A stretch of DNA of 64,000 bases from Fodinibacter sp963811825 (GCA_963811825.1 CAWESS010000036.1:248001-312000); one strand, 5' to 3'. Positions 52,220 to 62,710 are shown, numbered from the stretch's first letter. Program-made: numbers and translations. Notes: a model not told the origin generated them from the sequence alone.

Positions 52220-53669
52220 GATCATCTCCACCGCCACCCTGCGCCCGAGCAAGCTCGAGCTCGTCTCGGGCTGGATGGGCGCCCAGCGCTGGTACGCCGC
52301 CAAGGGCCAGCAGCCCCGCCTGCGCCTCCTCGCGTCGTGGCGGTTGGACGACCCCGCCGGCGAGGTCGGCGTCGAGACCCTCGTCGTCGTCGACGAGGCC
52401 GGCGCAGAGCCGGTCGTCTACCAGGTGCCCCTCACCTATCGCGGCGAGCCGCTCGGCAGCGCCGACCACGCCCTCGTCGGCACGATGGAGCACTCCGCGC
52501 TCGGCCACCGCTGGGTCTACGACGCCCCCCACGACCCGGTCTACGCGGCGCAGCTCCTCGAGCTCGTCCAGGGTCGCGTGAGCGCCCAGTCGTCCAAGGC
52601 CTCGGATGCCGTGGAGGAGTCGGTTGTCGGTGTGCCGCAACCGAGCTGGAGCCACCAGGTTCGGGTGCGCACCTCACGCGTGCTCAGTGGCGAGCAGTCG
52701 AACACCTCGGTGATCCTCGACTGCGACCTTCCCGACGGCCACCACACCCCGCTGATCGTCAAGGTCTTCCGCATGCTCTCGCCCGGGGACAACCCCGACG
52801 TCGTCCTCCAGGGAGCACTCGTGGATGCCGGCTCGCTCCGTGTCCCCGCGGTCGTGGGTGCGGTGACCGGGCAGTGGCGGAACCCGGGAGCGGACGACGA
52901 GCCCCCGGCATCCGGTCATCTCGCCTTCGCCCAGGAGTTCCTGCCCGGGGTCGAGGACGCCTGGCGCGTGGCCCTTCGGGCGGTGGAGGCCGGCACCGAC
53001 TTCGCCGGCCCGGCCCGCGCGCTCGGCGAGGCGACCGCGGAGGTGCACCGCACGCTGGCCGAGGTGCTCGGCAGCGAGCCGACGAGCCGCGAGCAGGCCG
53101 GCGCGATCATCGACGAGATGCGCACCCGCTTCGATGCGGCCGTCTTCGAGGCCCCGCAGCTCGAGGAGGTGCGCGGCCCCATCGAGATGGTGCTGCGAGC
53201 CGCCGCCGCCTGCGACTGGCCGCCCCTGCAGCGCATCCACGGCGACTACCACCTCGGGCAGGTGCTGCACTCGCCCGAGCGGGGCTGGGTGCTGCTCGAC
53301 TTCGAGGGTGAGCCCCTGCGGCCGCTCTCGGAGCGTTCGTTGCCCGACCAGTGCGTGCGGGACGTCGCCGGGATGCTGCGCAGCTTCGACTACGTCGGGG
53401 GCACCCTCGAGCAGTCGCGCGGCGAGTCCGCGCGGGCGTGGGTCGGCTCGGCCCAGCAGGCCTTCCTCGACGGCTACTCCGCGCGGGCCGGAGCCGACCC
53501 GCGCGACCTCGGGGCGCTGCTCGCCGCCTTCGAGCTCGACAAGGCGATGTACGAGGTCGTCTACGAGGCCCGCAACCGCCCGGGGTGGGTCGAGATCCCC
53601 CTCGGCGCCGTACGCCGCCTCACGGCACACTTCTCGCAGGAACCGACCAGTCAAGGAGAGCCGACGTGA
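52212..53669 (+). CDS. pep2: Maltokinase
   Basis: This ATP-dependent kinase makes maltose-1-phosphate for GlgE. It has 485 residues. The N-terminal cap domain is WMGAQRWYAAKGQQPRLRLL and the kinase fold is of the aminoglycoside-phosphotransferase type. The catalytic loop is IHGDYHLGQVLHSPERGWVLLDFEGEPLRPLSERSLPDQC, with the Asp of HGDYH and the metal Asp of LLDFEG. The GTG at 52212 overlaps treS by 8 nt with GGGGTGAG upstream. A GTG at 52203 is also possible. The stop overlaps glgB by 4 nt, so treS-pep2-glgB is one coupled operon. Confidence 0.94.
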
Positions 53670-55903
53670 ACCCCACTCCCAGCCCCGAGGTCGGCGGCGC
53701 CATCACCGCGCTCGTCCAGGGACGCCATCAGCAGCCACACGACCTGCTCGGTCAGCACCTGGAGCCCGGCGGTCTGCGGATCAGGGTGCTCAAGCCCCTG
53801 GCCCGGTCGGTGCAGGTGCGGTTCGAGGACGACGTGACCCTCGACCTCGAGCACGAGGCCGAGGGCGTGTGGACGGCCGTGCGCCCCGACGCCGCCCGCA
53901 CGATGGACTACCGGCTCGCCGTGGCGTGGGCCGACGGCATCGAGCACGTGCAGGACGACCCCTACCGGTTCGCCCCCACGCTCGGCGAGATCGACCTGCA
54001 CCTGGTCAACGAGGGCCGCCACGAGCTGCTGTGGACCGTGCTCGGGGCGCGGCTGCACGGCTACGACGGGCCGATGGGGTCCGTGCAGGGCGTGTCGTTC
54101 GCCGTGTGGGCACCGCGCGCCAAGGCGGTGCGCGTCATCGGCGACTTCAACGACTGGGACGGCCGCATCCACCCGATGCGCCTGCTCGGTGGCTCCGGTG
54201 TCTGGGAGCTGTTCGTGCCCGACGTCGGGGTCGGCAACATCTACAAGTTCGAGATCCGCGGTGCCGACGACGTCGTGCGCACCAAGGCCGACCCGATGGC
54301 CCGCCGCACCGAGTGCCCGCCCAACACCGGGTCCGTCGTCGACGCCTCCGGCCACGAGTGGGCCGACGCCGAGTGGATGGAGCGGCGCGCCCGGTCCAAC
54401 CCCCACACCGGGCCGATGAGCACGTACGAGGTACATCTGGGGTCGTGGCGCCAGGGCCTGACCTACCGCGAGATGGCCGAGCACCTCGTCAACTACGTCA
54501 GCGACCTGGGGTTCACCCACGTCGAGCTGCTGCCGGTCATGGAGCACCCCTACGGACCGTCCTGGGGCTACCAGGTCACCGGCTACTACGCCCCGACGGC
54601 CCGGTTCGGCACCCCTGACGACTTCCGCTACCTCGTCGACGCGCTGCACCAGGCCGGCATCGGGGTCATCCTGGACTGGGTGCCCGGGCACTTCCCGCGC
54701 GACGCGTTCGCCCTGGCCCGCTTCGACGGCCTGGCCCTCTACGAGCACCCGGACCCGCGGCGCGGCGACCAGCCCGACTGGGGCACGCACGTCTTCGACT
54801 TCGGGCGCCTCGAGGTGCGCAACTTCCTCGTCGCCAACGCGATCTACTGGCTCGAGGAGTTCCACATCGACGGCCTGCGGGTCGACGCGGTCGCCTCGAT
54901 GCTCTACCTGGACTACTCGCGCAAGGACGGCGAGTGGATCCCCAACGTGCACGGCGGCCGCGAGAACCTCGAGGCCATCGGCCTGCTCCAGGAGGCCAAC
55001 GCGACGGCCTACAAGCGGGTCCCCGGCATCGTCACCATCGCCGAGGAGTCGACCTCCTGGCCCGGTGTCACGAAGGCGACGTCGTCCGGCGGCCTGGGCT
55101 TCGGGCTGAAGTGGAACATGGGGTGGATGAACGACACCCTGCGGTACCTGCAGGAGGAGCCGATCCACCGGCAGTACCACCACAACCTGCTGACCTTCTC
55201 GCTCATGTACGCCTTCAGTGAGAACTACCTGCTGCCGATCAGCCACGACGAGGTCGTGCACGGCAAGGGCTCGATGCTCACGAAGATCCCCGGCTCGCGC
55301 GACGAGCAGCTGGCGACGCTGCGCGCGTTCCTGGCCTACATGTGGTCCCACCCCGGGAAGATGCTGCTGTTCATGGGCAGCGAGTTCGCCCAGCCCGGCG
55401 AGTGGGCCGACGGCCGTTCCCTGGACTGGTGGCTGCTCGACCACGCCGCGCACTACCGCGTGCACGCGCTGGTCAAGGAGCTCAACGCCCTCTACCGCAC
55501 CCACCCGGCCCTGTGGGCGATGGACTCCGAGGCCGCGGGCTTCCGGTGGCTGGACGCCGACGACAACACGGGCAACCTGCTGTCCTACCTGCGCTTCGAG
55601 CGCGCCGACCAGCAGGGCGACGTCGTCGCGACCGTGGTCAACTACGGCGGCGAGGACAAGGAGTGGGTGCGCATCGGGGTGCCGCGCACGGGCCGCTGGG
55701 AGGTCGTCCTGGACACCAGTGGCTACGACGAGGCGAGCAGCCCCAGCACGGCCGGCACCATCGTCGAGGCGGAGCAGGTGGCGTGGCACGACCAGCCGTT
55801 CTCCGTCACGGTGCGTGTCGCCCGGCTCGCCGCGATCTACCTCGCACCGGCCCCCGAGGTGGCCGAGGTCGTCGAGGTCGTCGAGGTCGCCGAACCCCGG
55901 TAA
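53666..55903 (+). CDS. glgB: 1,4-alpha-glucan branching enzyme
   Basis: This GH13_9 enzyme adds alpha-1,6 branches. It has 745 residues: an N-terminal N1 domain, a CBM48 (FAVWAPRAKAVRVIGDFNDWDGR), then the barrel. The nucleophile Asp is in IDGLRVDAVASMLYLDYSR, the acid/base Glu in VTIAEESTSWPGV and the third Asp in LPISHDEVVHGKGSM. The start is GTG at 53666 overlapping pep2, with AAGGAGAG upstream. The C-terminus carries an unusual acidic Val/Glu repeat (EVAEVVEVVEVAEPR). It ends ahead of the palindromic region 55905-55989. Confidence 0.96.
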   Translation: MNPTPSPEVGGAITALVQGRHQQPHDLLGQHLEPGGLRIRVLKPLARSVQVRFEDDVTLDLEHEAEGVWTAVRPDAARTMDYRLAVAWADGIEHVQDDPYRFAPTLGEIDLHLVNEGRHELLWTVLGARLHGYDGPMGSVQGVSFAVWAPRAKAVRVIGDFNDWDGRIHPMRLLGGSGVWELFVPDVGVGNIYKFEIRGADDVVRTKADPMARRTECPPNTGSVVDASGHEWADAEWMERRARSNPHTGPMSTYEVHLGSWRQGLTYREMAEHLVNYVSDLGFTHVELLPVMEHPYGPSWGYQVTGYYAPTARFGTPDDFRYLVDALHQAGIGVILDWVPGHFPRDAFALARFDGLALYEHPDPRRGDQPDWGTHVFDFGRLEVRNFLVANAIYWLEEFHIDGLRVDAVASMLYLDYSRKDGEWIPNVHGGRENLEAIGLLQEANATAYKRVPGIVTIAEESTSWPGVTKATSSGGLGFGLKWNMGWMNDTLRYLQEEPIHRQYHHNLLTFSLMYAFSENYLLPISHDEVVHGKGSMLTKIPGSRDEQLATLRAFLAYMWSHPGKMLLFMGSEFAQPGEWADGRSLDWWLLDHAAHYRVHALVKELNALYRTHPALWAMDSEAAGFRWLDADDNTGNLLSYLRFERADQQGDVVATVVNYGGEDKEWVRIGVPRTGRWEVVLDTSGYDEASSPSTAGTIVEAEQVAWHDQPFSVTVRVARLAAIYLAPAPEVAEVVEVVEVAEPR

Positions 55904-55904
55904 G

Positions 55905-55943
55905 GGCGGAGAACTTCTCCCGAGTCGGGCATATATCTCCGCC
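55905..55943. repeat. Inverted repeat with CGGGCATATA loop after glgB
   Basis: GGCGGAGA (55905-55912) and TCTCCGCC (55936-55943) flank a 23-nt loop ending CGGGCATATA. It starts 2 bp after the glgB stop. The GGCGGAGAA unit occurs again, as inverted copies, in the adjacent palindrome. Confidence 0.6.
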
Positions 55944-55946
55944 ACT

Positions 55947-55989
55947 CCTGAACTTCTCCGCCGTCACGGTGACGGCGGAGAAGTTCAGG
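55947..55989. repeat. 43-bp near-perfect palindrome after glgB
   Basis: Arms of 21 bp (55947-55967 and 55969-55989, starting CCTGAACTTCTCCGCC) match perfectly around a single central G. It would form an exceptionally stable hairpin and could terminate transcription from both sides. No T-run follows. Confidence 0.75.
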
Positions 55990-56019
55990 GCCCCGGCATC
56001 CCGCACCTGACACGTGGGA

Positions 56020-56051
56020 GGGCCCGGCGGGAGATGTCTCCCGCCGGGCCC
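56020..56051. terminator. 15-bp terminator hairpin in the glgB / reductase-remnant spacer
   Basis: GGGCCCGGCGGGAGA and its complement are separated by 2 nt. It lies 36 bp beyond the stop of the minus-strand reductase remnant and probably ended the original operon. It can also act for glgB. Confidence 0.75.
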
Positions 56052-56086
56052 CTACCCCGCGCTGTCCACCGCCCCAGGGCAGTGGG

Positions 56087-56626
56087 TCAGATGAACAGCA
56101 GCTGGGCACCCTCGGTGAGCTCGATGAAGTCGCTCGCCGAGATGATTGCCTCGACCCCGTCGTAGAGGTCGTCCTCGGTGAAGGAGTCGAGCTGTTCGCG
56201 CAGGGCGATCGACCCCTCGTAGGTGTAGAACTCACCGACCTCGCGGTGCCACTGCTCGCCGAGCATGCCCGGGGTCTGGTCGGGTCGCGGCGTCGTGCCG
56301 CTCGCGATGACGAGCTGGTCGTAGGTCAGGGTGCGCCCGCCGGCGAGGTGGACCTGGCGGGCCTCGGGGTCCACCTTCTCGATCTCGGCCATGACGACGT
56401 CGACACCATCGCTGAGGAAGGGCCGCTTGCTCTTGCGCACCTGGCTCGGCTTGTTCATCCGGAAGGGGATGAACAGGTAGCCCGGCTGGTAGTCGTGGAT
56501 GTCGTCCCTGTCGACGACGGTGATGGACCACTCGGGGGCCGGGAGACGCTTGCGGAGCTTGGTGACGACCATCGTGCCGGCCGTGCCCGCTCCCAGGACC
56601 ACGAGGTGTTTCGTGGTGGAGGACAT
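56087..56626 (-). pseudogene. Sulfide:quinone reductase N-part fused to DsrE-like C-tail
   Basis: Residues 1-148 are the start of an FAD-dependent sulfide:quinone reductase: KHLVVLGAGTAGTMVVTKLRKRLP dinucleotide fold, DDIHDYQPGYLFIPF, and TYDQLVIASGTTPRPDQTPGM. Full enzymes run to about 400 residues and carry two redox Cys further on, which are absent here. The last 31 residues, FTEDDLYDGVEAI and FIELTEGAQLLFI, instead match the end of DsrE/DsrF-like sulfur carriers. The simplest reading is an in-frame deletion joining two neighbouring sulfide-oxidation genes. The 179-residue product should be inactive as SQR. The ATG at 56626 lies directly after a CsoR/CstR-type operator. Confidence 0.75.
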
Positions 56627-56636
56627 GCTTCGACGC

Positions 56637-56652
56637 ATACCCCTGTGGGTAT
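56637..56652. promoter_or_regulatory. CsoR/CstR-type operator upstream of the reductase remnant
   Basis: ATACCCCTGTGGGTAT is a 16-bp palindrome of the ATACCC-n4-GGGTAT form recognised by CsoR-family copper or persulfide sensors. It sits 10 bp upstream of the reductase start, as in CstR-controlled sulfide-oxidation operons. No CsoR-family gene lies in the window. Confidence 0.7.
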
Positions 56653-56719
56653 GTCCGAAACGGCGGAACGGCCTCCCACGGGGTGTGATCTCGTAGACAC
56701 CTCTGACAGGATCGGCATC

Positions 56720-58384
<1,665 letters not shown>

Positions 58385-58386
58385 GA

Positions 58387-58434
58387 GGAGGCAACACGCG
58401 GATGGTGGACCCTCGCCGCCTGCGTGTTGCCTCC
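58387..58434. terminator. Long-loop inverted repeat between pgm and the ATP-grasp gene
   Basis: 13-bp perfect arms (GGAGGCAACACGC and its complement) flank a 22-nt loop. It lies between convergent genes and probably terminates both. It resembles the 6908-6967 element in arm length and long loop but lacks the CGGGCATATA word. Confidence 0.65.
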
Positions 58435-58449
58435 CCTCGACGCCCGGGG

Positions 58450-59718
58450 TCAGGCTGACCCGTCACCCGCTCCGCGGATGCGGCGCTCGTCGGAGACCCA
58501 CATGCCGAGCAGCCCGCCGAAGTGGGCCTCGAAGCGCTCCCACTCGTGCGGCGGGTAGGTCTGCTGGATCGTGGACTGGAGCAGCGAGCGGAAGTCGGGC
58601 CCGTCGATCCACTCGAGCACCATCTCGTCGACGTGCGCCAGCGTGCTGTCGCAGAACTCCCCGTACCGCTCCGCCTCGAAGTGGTCGTCGGCCAGGGCCT
58701 GGTACGCCTCGAGCTTGGCCTGGTAGTCGAGCTCGTCGTCGTCGGCGATGGCGAACCACGGGCCGGTGTCCACCTGGGTGCGCGCCTTCCGCCCGGTGAC
58801 GACGCAGAACGTCGACCACCGCAGCAGGGCCTTCATCGCCCACGGGAAGTAGTAGTGCAGCGAGGTGACCGCGACATCGGGACAGGCGTTCGCGTAGTCG
58901 ATCGGGTAGACCATCCCGTCCTTCACGAGCATCTCGCAGGAGTTGAACTCCCAGCGGAAGAACGCGTTGACGGTCTGCGAGATGGTCCTGGTCTCGCGCC
59001 CGACCTCCTCGGACAGGAAGCCGTGCGCCACGGCATACCGGTCGTGCATCGGCTCGTCGGGACGGAACTTCATGACCATCGTCTCGGGCCCGATCGTCAG
59101 GGACCGCGCGAAGTGCTCGTAGTCCGGCACCGACGACTGCAGGTGCATGAGCATCTCGCCGGAGTCGTCGTACGAGCGGTGCAGGTCGGCCCGGTCCTTG
59201 ACCTGCGAGACCCCTCGCCAGCCACCGCCGTCGAAGGGCTTCATGTACAGCGGGTACCCGAGCGGCTCGGCCACCTCGTCGAGGTCGAAGGACTGGTTGT
59301 AGCGCGCCGACGTGTAGGCCCACCGCGCGTTGTCGACGGGGTGCTTGTAGGGCACGAGCACCGTCTCGGGCACGTTCATGCCGAGCCGGATGAGGGCGCA
59401 GTAGGCCGAGTGCTTCTCCATCGACTGGAACGTGAACGGGCTGTTGAGCAGGTACACGTCGTCCATGAGCGCGACCTTCTTCAGCCACTCGCGCGGGTGG
59501 TAGTACCAGTGGGCGAGCCGGTCGATGACGAGCTCGTGACGGGCCTTGTCCCGCAGGTTGAACGGCTCGATGGTCAGCCGCTCCGTGGTCAGCGTGTGTG
59601 TGCCGCCCCCGGGCGCCTGCAGCACTCCGAGGCGGCGGGCGAGTGCCTCGAACGCCGTCGGCCAGTCCTCCTCCGCCCCGAGCAACAACCCGACGAGGTG
59701 GTCGGTCCTCTGTGCCAT
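58450..59718 (-). CDS. ATP-grasp-fold protein of unknown substrate
   Basis: The 422-residue protein has an ATP-grasp-like core. LGYPLYMKPFDGGGWRGVSQVKD supplies the ATP-binding Lys and the Gly-rich lid. A second strand is GPETMVMKFRPDEPMHDRY. The metal-binding Glu/Asp/Asn region is EFNSCEMLVKDGMVYPIDYANACPDV. An N-terminal helical region and a C-terminal domain of about 120 residues (LDYQAKLEAYQALADDHFEAERY) flank it. Such enzymes ligate a carboxylate to an amine or thiol. The substrate is not evident. The ATG at 59718 follows AGGAG. It is the last of three genes with two esterases, suggesting a shared pathway. Confidence 0.72.
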   Translation of the reverse strand: MAQRTDHLVGLLLGAEEDWPTAFEALARRLGVLQAPGGGTHTLTTERLTIEPFNLRDKARHELVIDRLAHWYYHPREWLKKVALMDDVYLLNSPFTFQSMEKHSAYCALIRLGMNVPETVLVPYKHPVDNARWAYTSARYNQSFDLDEVAEPLGYPLYMKPFDGGGWRGVSQVKDRADLHRSYDDSGEMLMHLQSSVPDYEHFARSLTIGPETMVMKFRPDEPMHDRYAVAHGFLSEEVGRETRTISQTVNAFFRWEFNSCEMLVKDGMVYPIDYANACPDVAVTSLHYYFPWAMKALLRWSTFCVVTGRKARTQVDTGPWFAIADDDELDYQAKLEAYQALADDHFEAERYGEFCDSTLAHVDEMVLEWIDGPDFRSLLQSTIQQTYPPHEWERFEAHFGGLLGMWVSDERRIRGAGDGSA

Positions 59719-59804
59719 GGGTGGTCTCCTACTCCTGTCGAGGAACTGCGGGTCGGATGCCGTGGCTCACCACGGCGGCTCTGCGGCGGACCGCGGGCGT
59801 CACG

Positions 59805-60551
59805 TCAGACGAAGCGCTGGAGGTGGTGGGCGAGCTGGCGTTGCCACCAGGGCCAGTCGTGGGCGCTGTCGTGGCCCCACACGTCGAGCTCGTGGCGGAT
59901 TCCCTTGCGCGCGAGCAGCTCTGCGAACTCACGGGTGGCCGGCAGCGAGCGGGTGGGCGAGACCTCGAAGGGACCCTCGCCCACGACGAGGAGCACCGAG
60001 ACGCGTGACCTGATCCAGTCGAGGTGGTCGCCGTCCATGTTCGCCACGTAGGCCGTGGGGTTGGCGAAGTACGTCGCGTCGCCGAGCTCGCCCCACCCGT
60101 TCCAGCTCGTGGGGTCGTAGTTGCCGGAGAGTCCGATGGCCATCGGTGCGACGTCGGACCGTTGGAAGGTCAGGTGCACCGCGTGGTACGCACCGAGCGA
60201 GACCCCGACGGTGATGACCTCCTGCCCACCCCCCACCTGGTCGAGGATCCAGGGCAGGACCTCCTGCGAGAGCCAGGCCGTGTAGGTCTGCGCCCGGCGG
60301 GCCCGCTCCTCGGTGGGCACGTCGTTCGCCGCCCACGTCCAGCCGTCCATCGAGTCCACACAGAACAGGCTGACGCGACCCTCCTCGATGAGGGAGCGCA
60401 CGGCATCCAGCATGCCGTTGCCCTCCGCGTCGCGGGCTGAGCCGCCCTCGGACGGGAAGAGCAGCACGGGGCGCCCCCAGGCGCCGTAGCGGACGACCTC
60501 GAGGTCGGCGTCGTGCCCGGGCACCTGCAGCCGCACAGCGGTCGTCTCCAT
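59805..60551 (-). CDS. Alpha/beta-hydrolase esterase
   Basis: The 248-residue serine-hydrolase-fold protein resembles the bacterial esterase D/antigen-85-like family. The nucleophile elbow is ITVGVSLGAYHAVHLTF and the catalytic His is probably in WGHDSAHDWPWWQRQL. GRPVLLFPSEGGSARDAEGN begins the oxyanion region. No signal peptide is visible, so it is cytoplasmic. The ATG at 60551 has AAGGTG upstream. It lies between a second esterase and the ATP-grasp gene, with spacers of 80-90 bp. Confidence 0.82.
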   Translation of the reverse strand: METTAVRLQVPGHDADLEVVRYGAWGRPVLLFPSEGGSARDAEGNGMLDAVRSLIEEGRVSLFCVDSMDGWTWAANDVPTEERARRAQTYTAWLSQEVLPWILDQVGGGQEVITVGVSLGAYHAVHLTFQRSDVAPMAIGLSGNYDPTSWNGWGELGDATYFANPTAYVANMDGDHLDWIRSRVSVLLVVGEGPFEVSPTRSLPATREFAELLARKGIRHELDVWGHDSAHDWPWWQRQLAHHLQRFV

Positions 60552-60640
60552 GCGACCACACCTTGCCGGTCGGCACCCCGGCCCGCAAGCACTGGCCGCA
60601 GGTCAAAACCGTCTGCGCCCGACGGCATCCGCCAGAATCC

Positions 60641-61684
60641 TCAGGCGAGCCCGCCCCAGACGGTGCGCAACACGTGGGTGAGGCCGGGGTCGAGGGCGTC
60701 ACGCCAGGCGGTGTAGTTGTGCAGGTCCGGCACCTCGGTCAGCTCGACCGCGTGGCCGGCACGGCGCAGCGCCGCCGCCATGTCGCGGTTGTTCGCGAGG
60801 TTCTCCTCGAGGGTGCCGCACGTCATGCCGACCGTGAGCGGGTGCTCGGTGTCGCGCATGTCGAGCACCGTCTGCACGAGCCGGGCGATGCGCCCGAAGA
60901 AGGGGTACCCGCTCTCGTCGTCGTCGTGGCGGACCTGGAAGAACGACCCGGACTGCGCGTAGACCCCACCGACCCTCGGCGCCGCGAGGAGGCCGAGGAG
61001 CACGGCGGTCAGGCCCCCCAGGCTGGCCCCCGCGACGACGACCGGACCCTGGACGGCATAGCGCTCGGCCAGACCGTCGAGCCCGGTCGCCGCGATCGTC
61101 CGGAGGTACTGCGGCGAGCCCGAGTACCAGGCGTCGCGGATGACGGGATGGGCCAGGGCGACCCGGTGTGGCGGCAGGATCCCCGTGGCGATCAGGGCCG
61201 CGCTGTACGTGGTGATCGATGCCAGCTGGTCGTACTCCGGCCCGTCGTGCACGAGGAGCAGCGGCGCGGGCTCGGTGTCCGCAAGGTCTTCCGGGATCCA
61301 GACGGTGACGGGCACCTCGTGGGTGGTCTCACCGGTGAGGGTGTGGGGGTCGAGGCGCCCGGGGACCGCTGGGGCCGTGAGCCACCACGGCGGGGTGTAG
61401 CCCGGCAGCTCGGCGACGGACCGGTCGCCGAAGGCGGTGCGGACCGTGATCGGGTTCGCCGGGTCGAGGATCACCTCGACCCCGTCGCCGCGGCCGACGG
61501 CGAAGCGGTACTCGATGCGATGCAGCTGAGGCTGCGGCAGGTCGAGGAACCAGCCCGACTCGTCGCGGACGAACTCGCGCGGGCCCGGCACGGCGCGCTC
61601 GCACTGGAGGACGACGGCCGTGACGGCCGGGTCTGGCTCGTCGAGGCGGAAGCGGACGTGGTCGTCCAGCAGGGTGGGGACCAC
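60641..61684 (-). CDS. Enterochelin-esterase-like hydrolase
   Basis: The 347-residue protein has an N-terminal immunoglobulin-like sugar/ester domain (VRFRLDEPDPAVTAVVLQCERA) and a C-terminal alpha/beta-hydrolase of the Fes/IroE type. APLLLVHDGPEYDQLAS opens the hydrolase. The nucleophile elbow is VVVAGASLGGLTAVLLG and the late catalytic His lies in VPDLHNYTAWRDAL. No secretion signal is seen, so a cytoplasmic substrate such as a ferri-siderophore or other ester is likely. The GTG at 61684 follows the TPR gene by 5 nt, so the two are cotranscribed. Confidence 0.83.
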   Translation of the reverse strand: MVPTLLDDHVRFRLDEPDPAVTAVVLQCERAVPGPREFVRDESGWFLDLPQPQLHRIEYRFAVGRGDGVEVILDPANPITVRTAFGDRSVAELPGYTPPWWLTAPAVPGRLDPHTLTGETTHEVPVTVWIPEDLADTEPAPLLLVHDGPEYDQLASITTYSAALIATGILPPHRVALAHPVIRDAWYSGSPQYLRTIAATGLDGLAERYAVQGPVVVAGASLGGLTAVLLGLLAAPRVGGVYAQSGSFFQVRHDDDESGYPFFGRIARLVQTVLDMRDTEHPLTVGMTCGTLEENLANNRDMAAALRRAGHAVELTEVPDLHNYTAWRDALDPGLTHVLRTVWGGLA

Positions 61685-61689
61685 CAGAA

Positions 61690-62676
61690 TCAGAAGAGCG
61701 CGCTCATCAGCGCGGTACGTCCCTTGCGCACGCGCTCGTCGTGGTTGCCGACGACCGAGAACAGCTCGAGGAGGTGGGTGCGCGCGCGGTCGCGGTCGTC
61801 TCCGGCGCTGGTGCGCACGAGGTCGAGAAGACGGGTGAAGGCGTCCTCGACATGCCCTCCGAGGACGTCGAGGTCGGCGACGACCACCGCCGCCTCGACG
61901 TCGCTCGGGTCAGCGGCGGCGGCGGCGCGGGCGGCGGCGAGGTCAACTCCCTGGGTGCGCTGCATGAGGCCGACCTGGGCCAGGCCGAGCTCGGCGTCGT
62001 GGTCCTTGGGGTTCTCGGCGAGGGCCTGCTCGTAGGCCGCCGCCGCTCCGGCGAGGTCGCCGCGCTCGATGGCGTCGAAGGCGGCCTCGTGCAGCGGCGG
62101 CAGGGAGTCGTCCTCGGCCCCGGCGAGCGCCTCGATCTCGACACGCCCGGTGATGCCGTTCTGCACCGCCGCCTGGAGGAGCTGGTCGATGACCGCCCGG
62201 ACCTCGGCCTCGGGCTGGATGCCGGGGAAGAGCGGCACCGGCTGGCCCTGCAGCAGGCCGAAGGTTGCCGGGACGCTGGGCTGCCCGAAGGCCTGGACGA
62301 GCAGCGGCTGGAAGACCTGGAGCAGCTCGGGCGAGGCCGACAGGTCGGCGCTCAGCACGAGGACCCGGCCCTCGAGGGAGGCTGCGACCCTGACGACGGT
62401 GTCGAGCAGCTCGCGGGTCGCGGCGTAGGCCGACCCCCAGAGCACGAGGACGCCGGGCACCTGGAGGGTGCGGTTCAGCGCCTCCTGCAGGTTGTTCGCG
62501 TCGACGTCGACGACCAGCCCTGCGGGCACCGCGGGAGTCGACGCGGCGGGCTGACCGGGGACCGGACCGGCCGGCATCCCGCTCCCCGCCGTCGCGGCGG
62601 TGGGTGCGGTCAGGCCGGCAACGGAGGACAGGTCGACGGCGCCGCGGGTGCCCGCGGGCGGGGTGGTCTCGCTCAT
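61690..62676 (-). CDS. Thioredoxin-fold/TPR co-chaperone-like protein (YbbN-type)
   Basis: The 328-residue protein combines a Pro/Ala-rich N-terminus, a thioredoxin-like domain and a C-terminal TPR array (AAAAYEQALAENPKDHDAELGLAQVGL, RLLDLVRTSAG). In the thioredoxin domain, VPGVLVLWGSAYAATRELLDTVVRVA replaces the CxxC active site with SAYA, and VPATFGLLQGQPV follows. The missing cysteines and TPRs match YbbN/CnoX-type chaperone holdases rather than redox enzymes. It is upstream of the enterochelin-esterase-like gene in an operon. The role is inferred. Confidence 0.8.
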   Translation of the reverse strand: MSETTPPAGTRGAVDLSSVAGLTAPTAATAGSGMPAGPVPGQPAASTPAVPAGLVVDVDANNLQEALNRTLQVPGVLVLWGSAYAATRELLDTVVRVAASLEGRVLVLSADLSASPELLQVFQPLLVQAFGQPSVPATFGLLQGQPVPLFPGIQPEAEVRAVIDQLLQAAVQNGITGRVEIEALAGAEDDSLPPLHEAAFDAIERGDLAGAAAAYEQALAENPKDHDAELGLAQVGLMQRTQGVDLAAARAAAAADPSDVEAAVVVADLDVLGGHVEDAFTRLLDLVRTSAGDDRDRARTHLLELFSVVGNHDERVRKGRTALMSALF

Positions 62677-62710
62677 GCGCCGATTCTCTCAAACGCGCGG
62701 GCCCGCGAGA

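Noticed and set aside
55861..55900. GTCGAGGTC-type short tandem repeat at the end of glgB
   Set aside because: It encodes the acidic EVV tail of the protein. It is too short and imperfect to call a separate repeat element.
53651..55945. Long minus-strand frame opposite glgB
   Set aside because: Antisense shadow of a well-supported GH13 gene.
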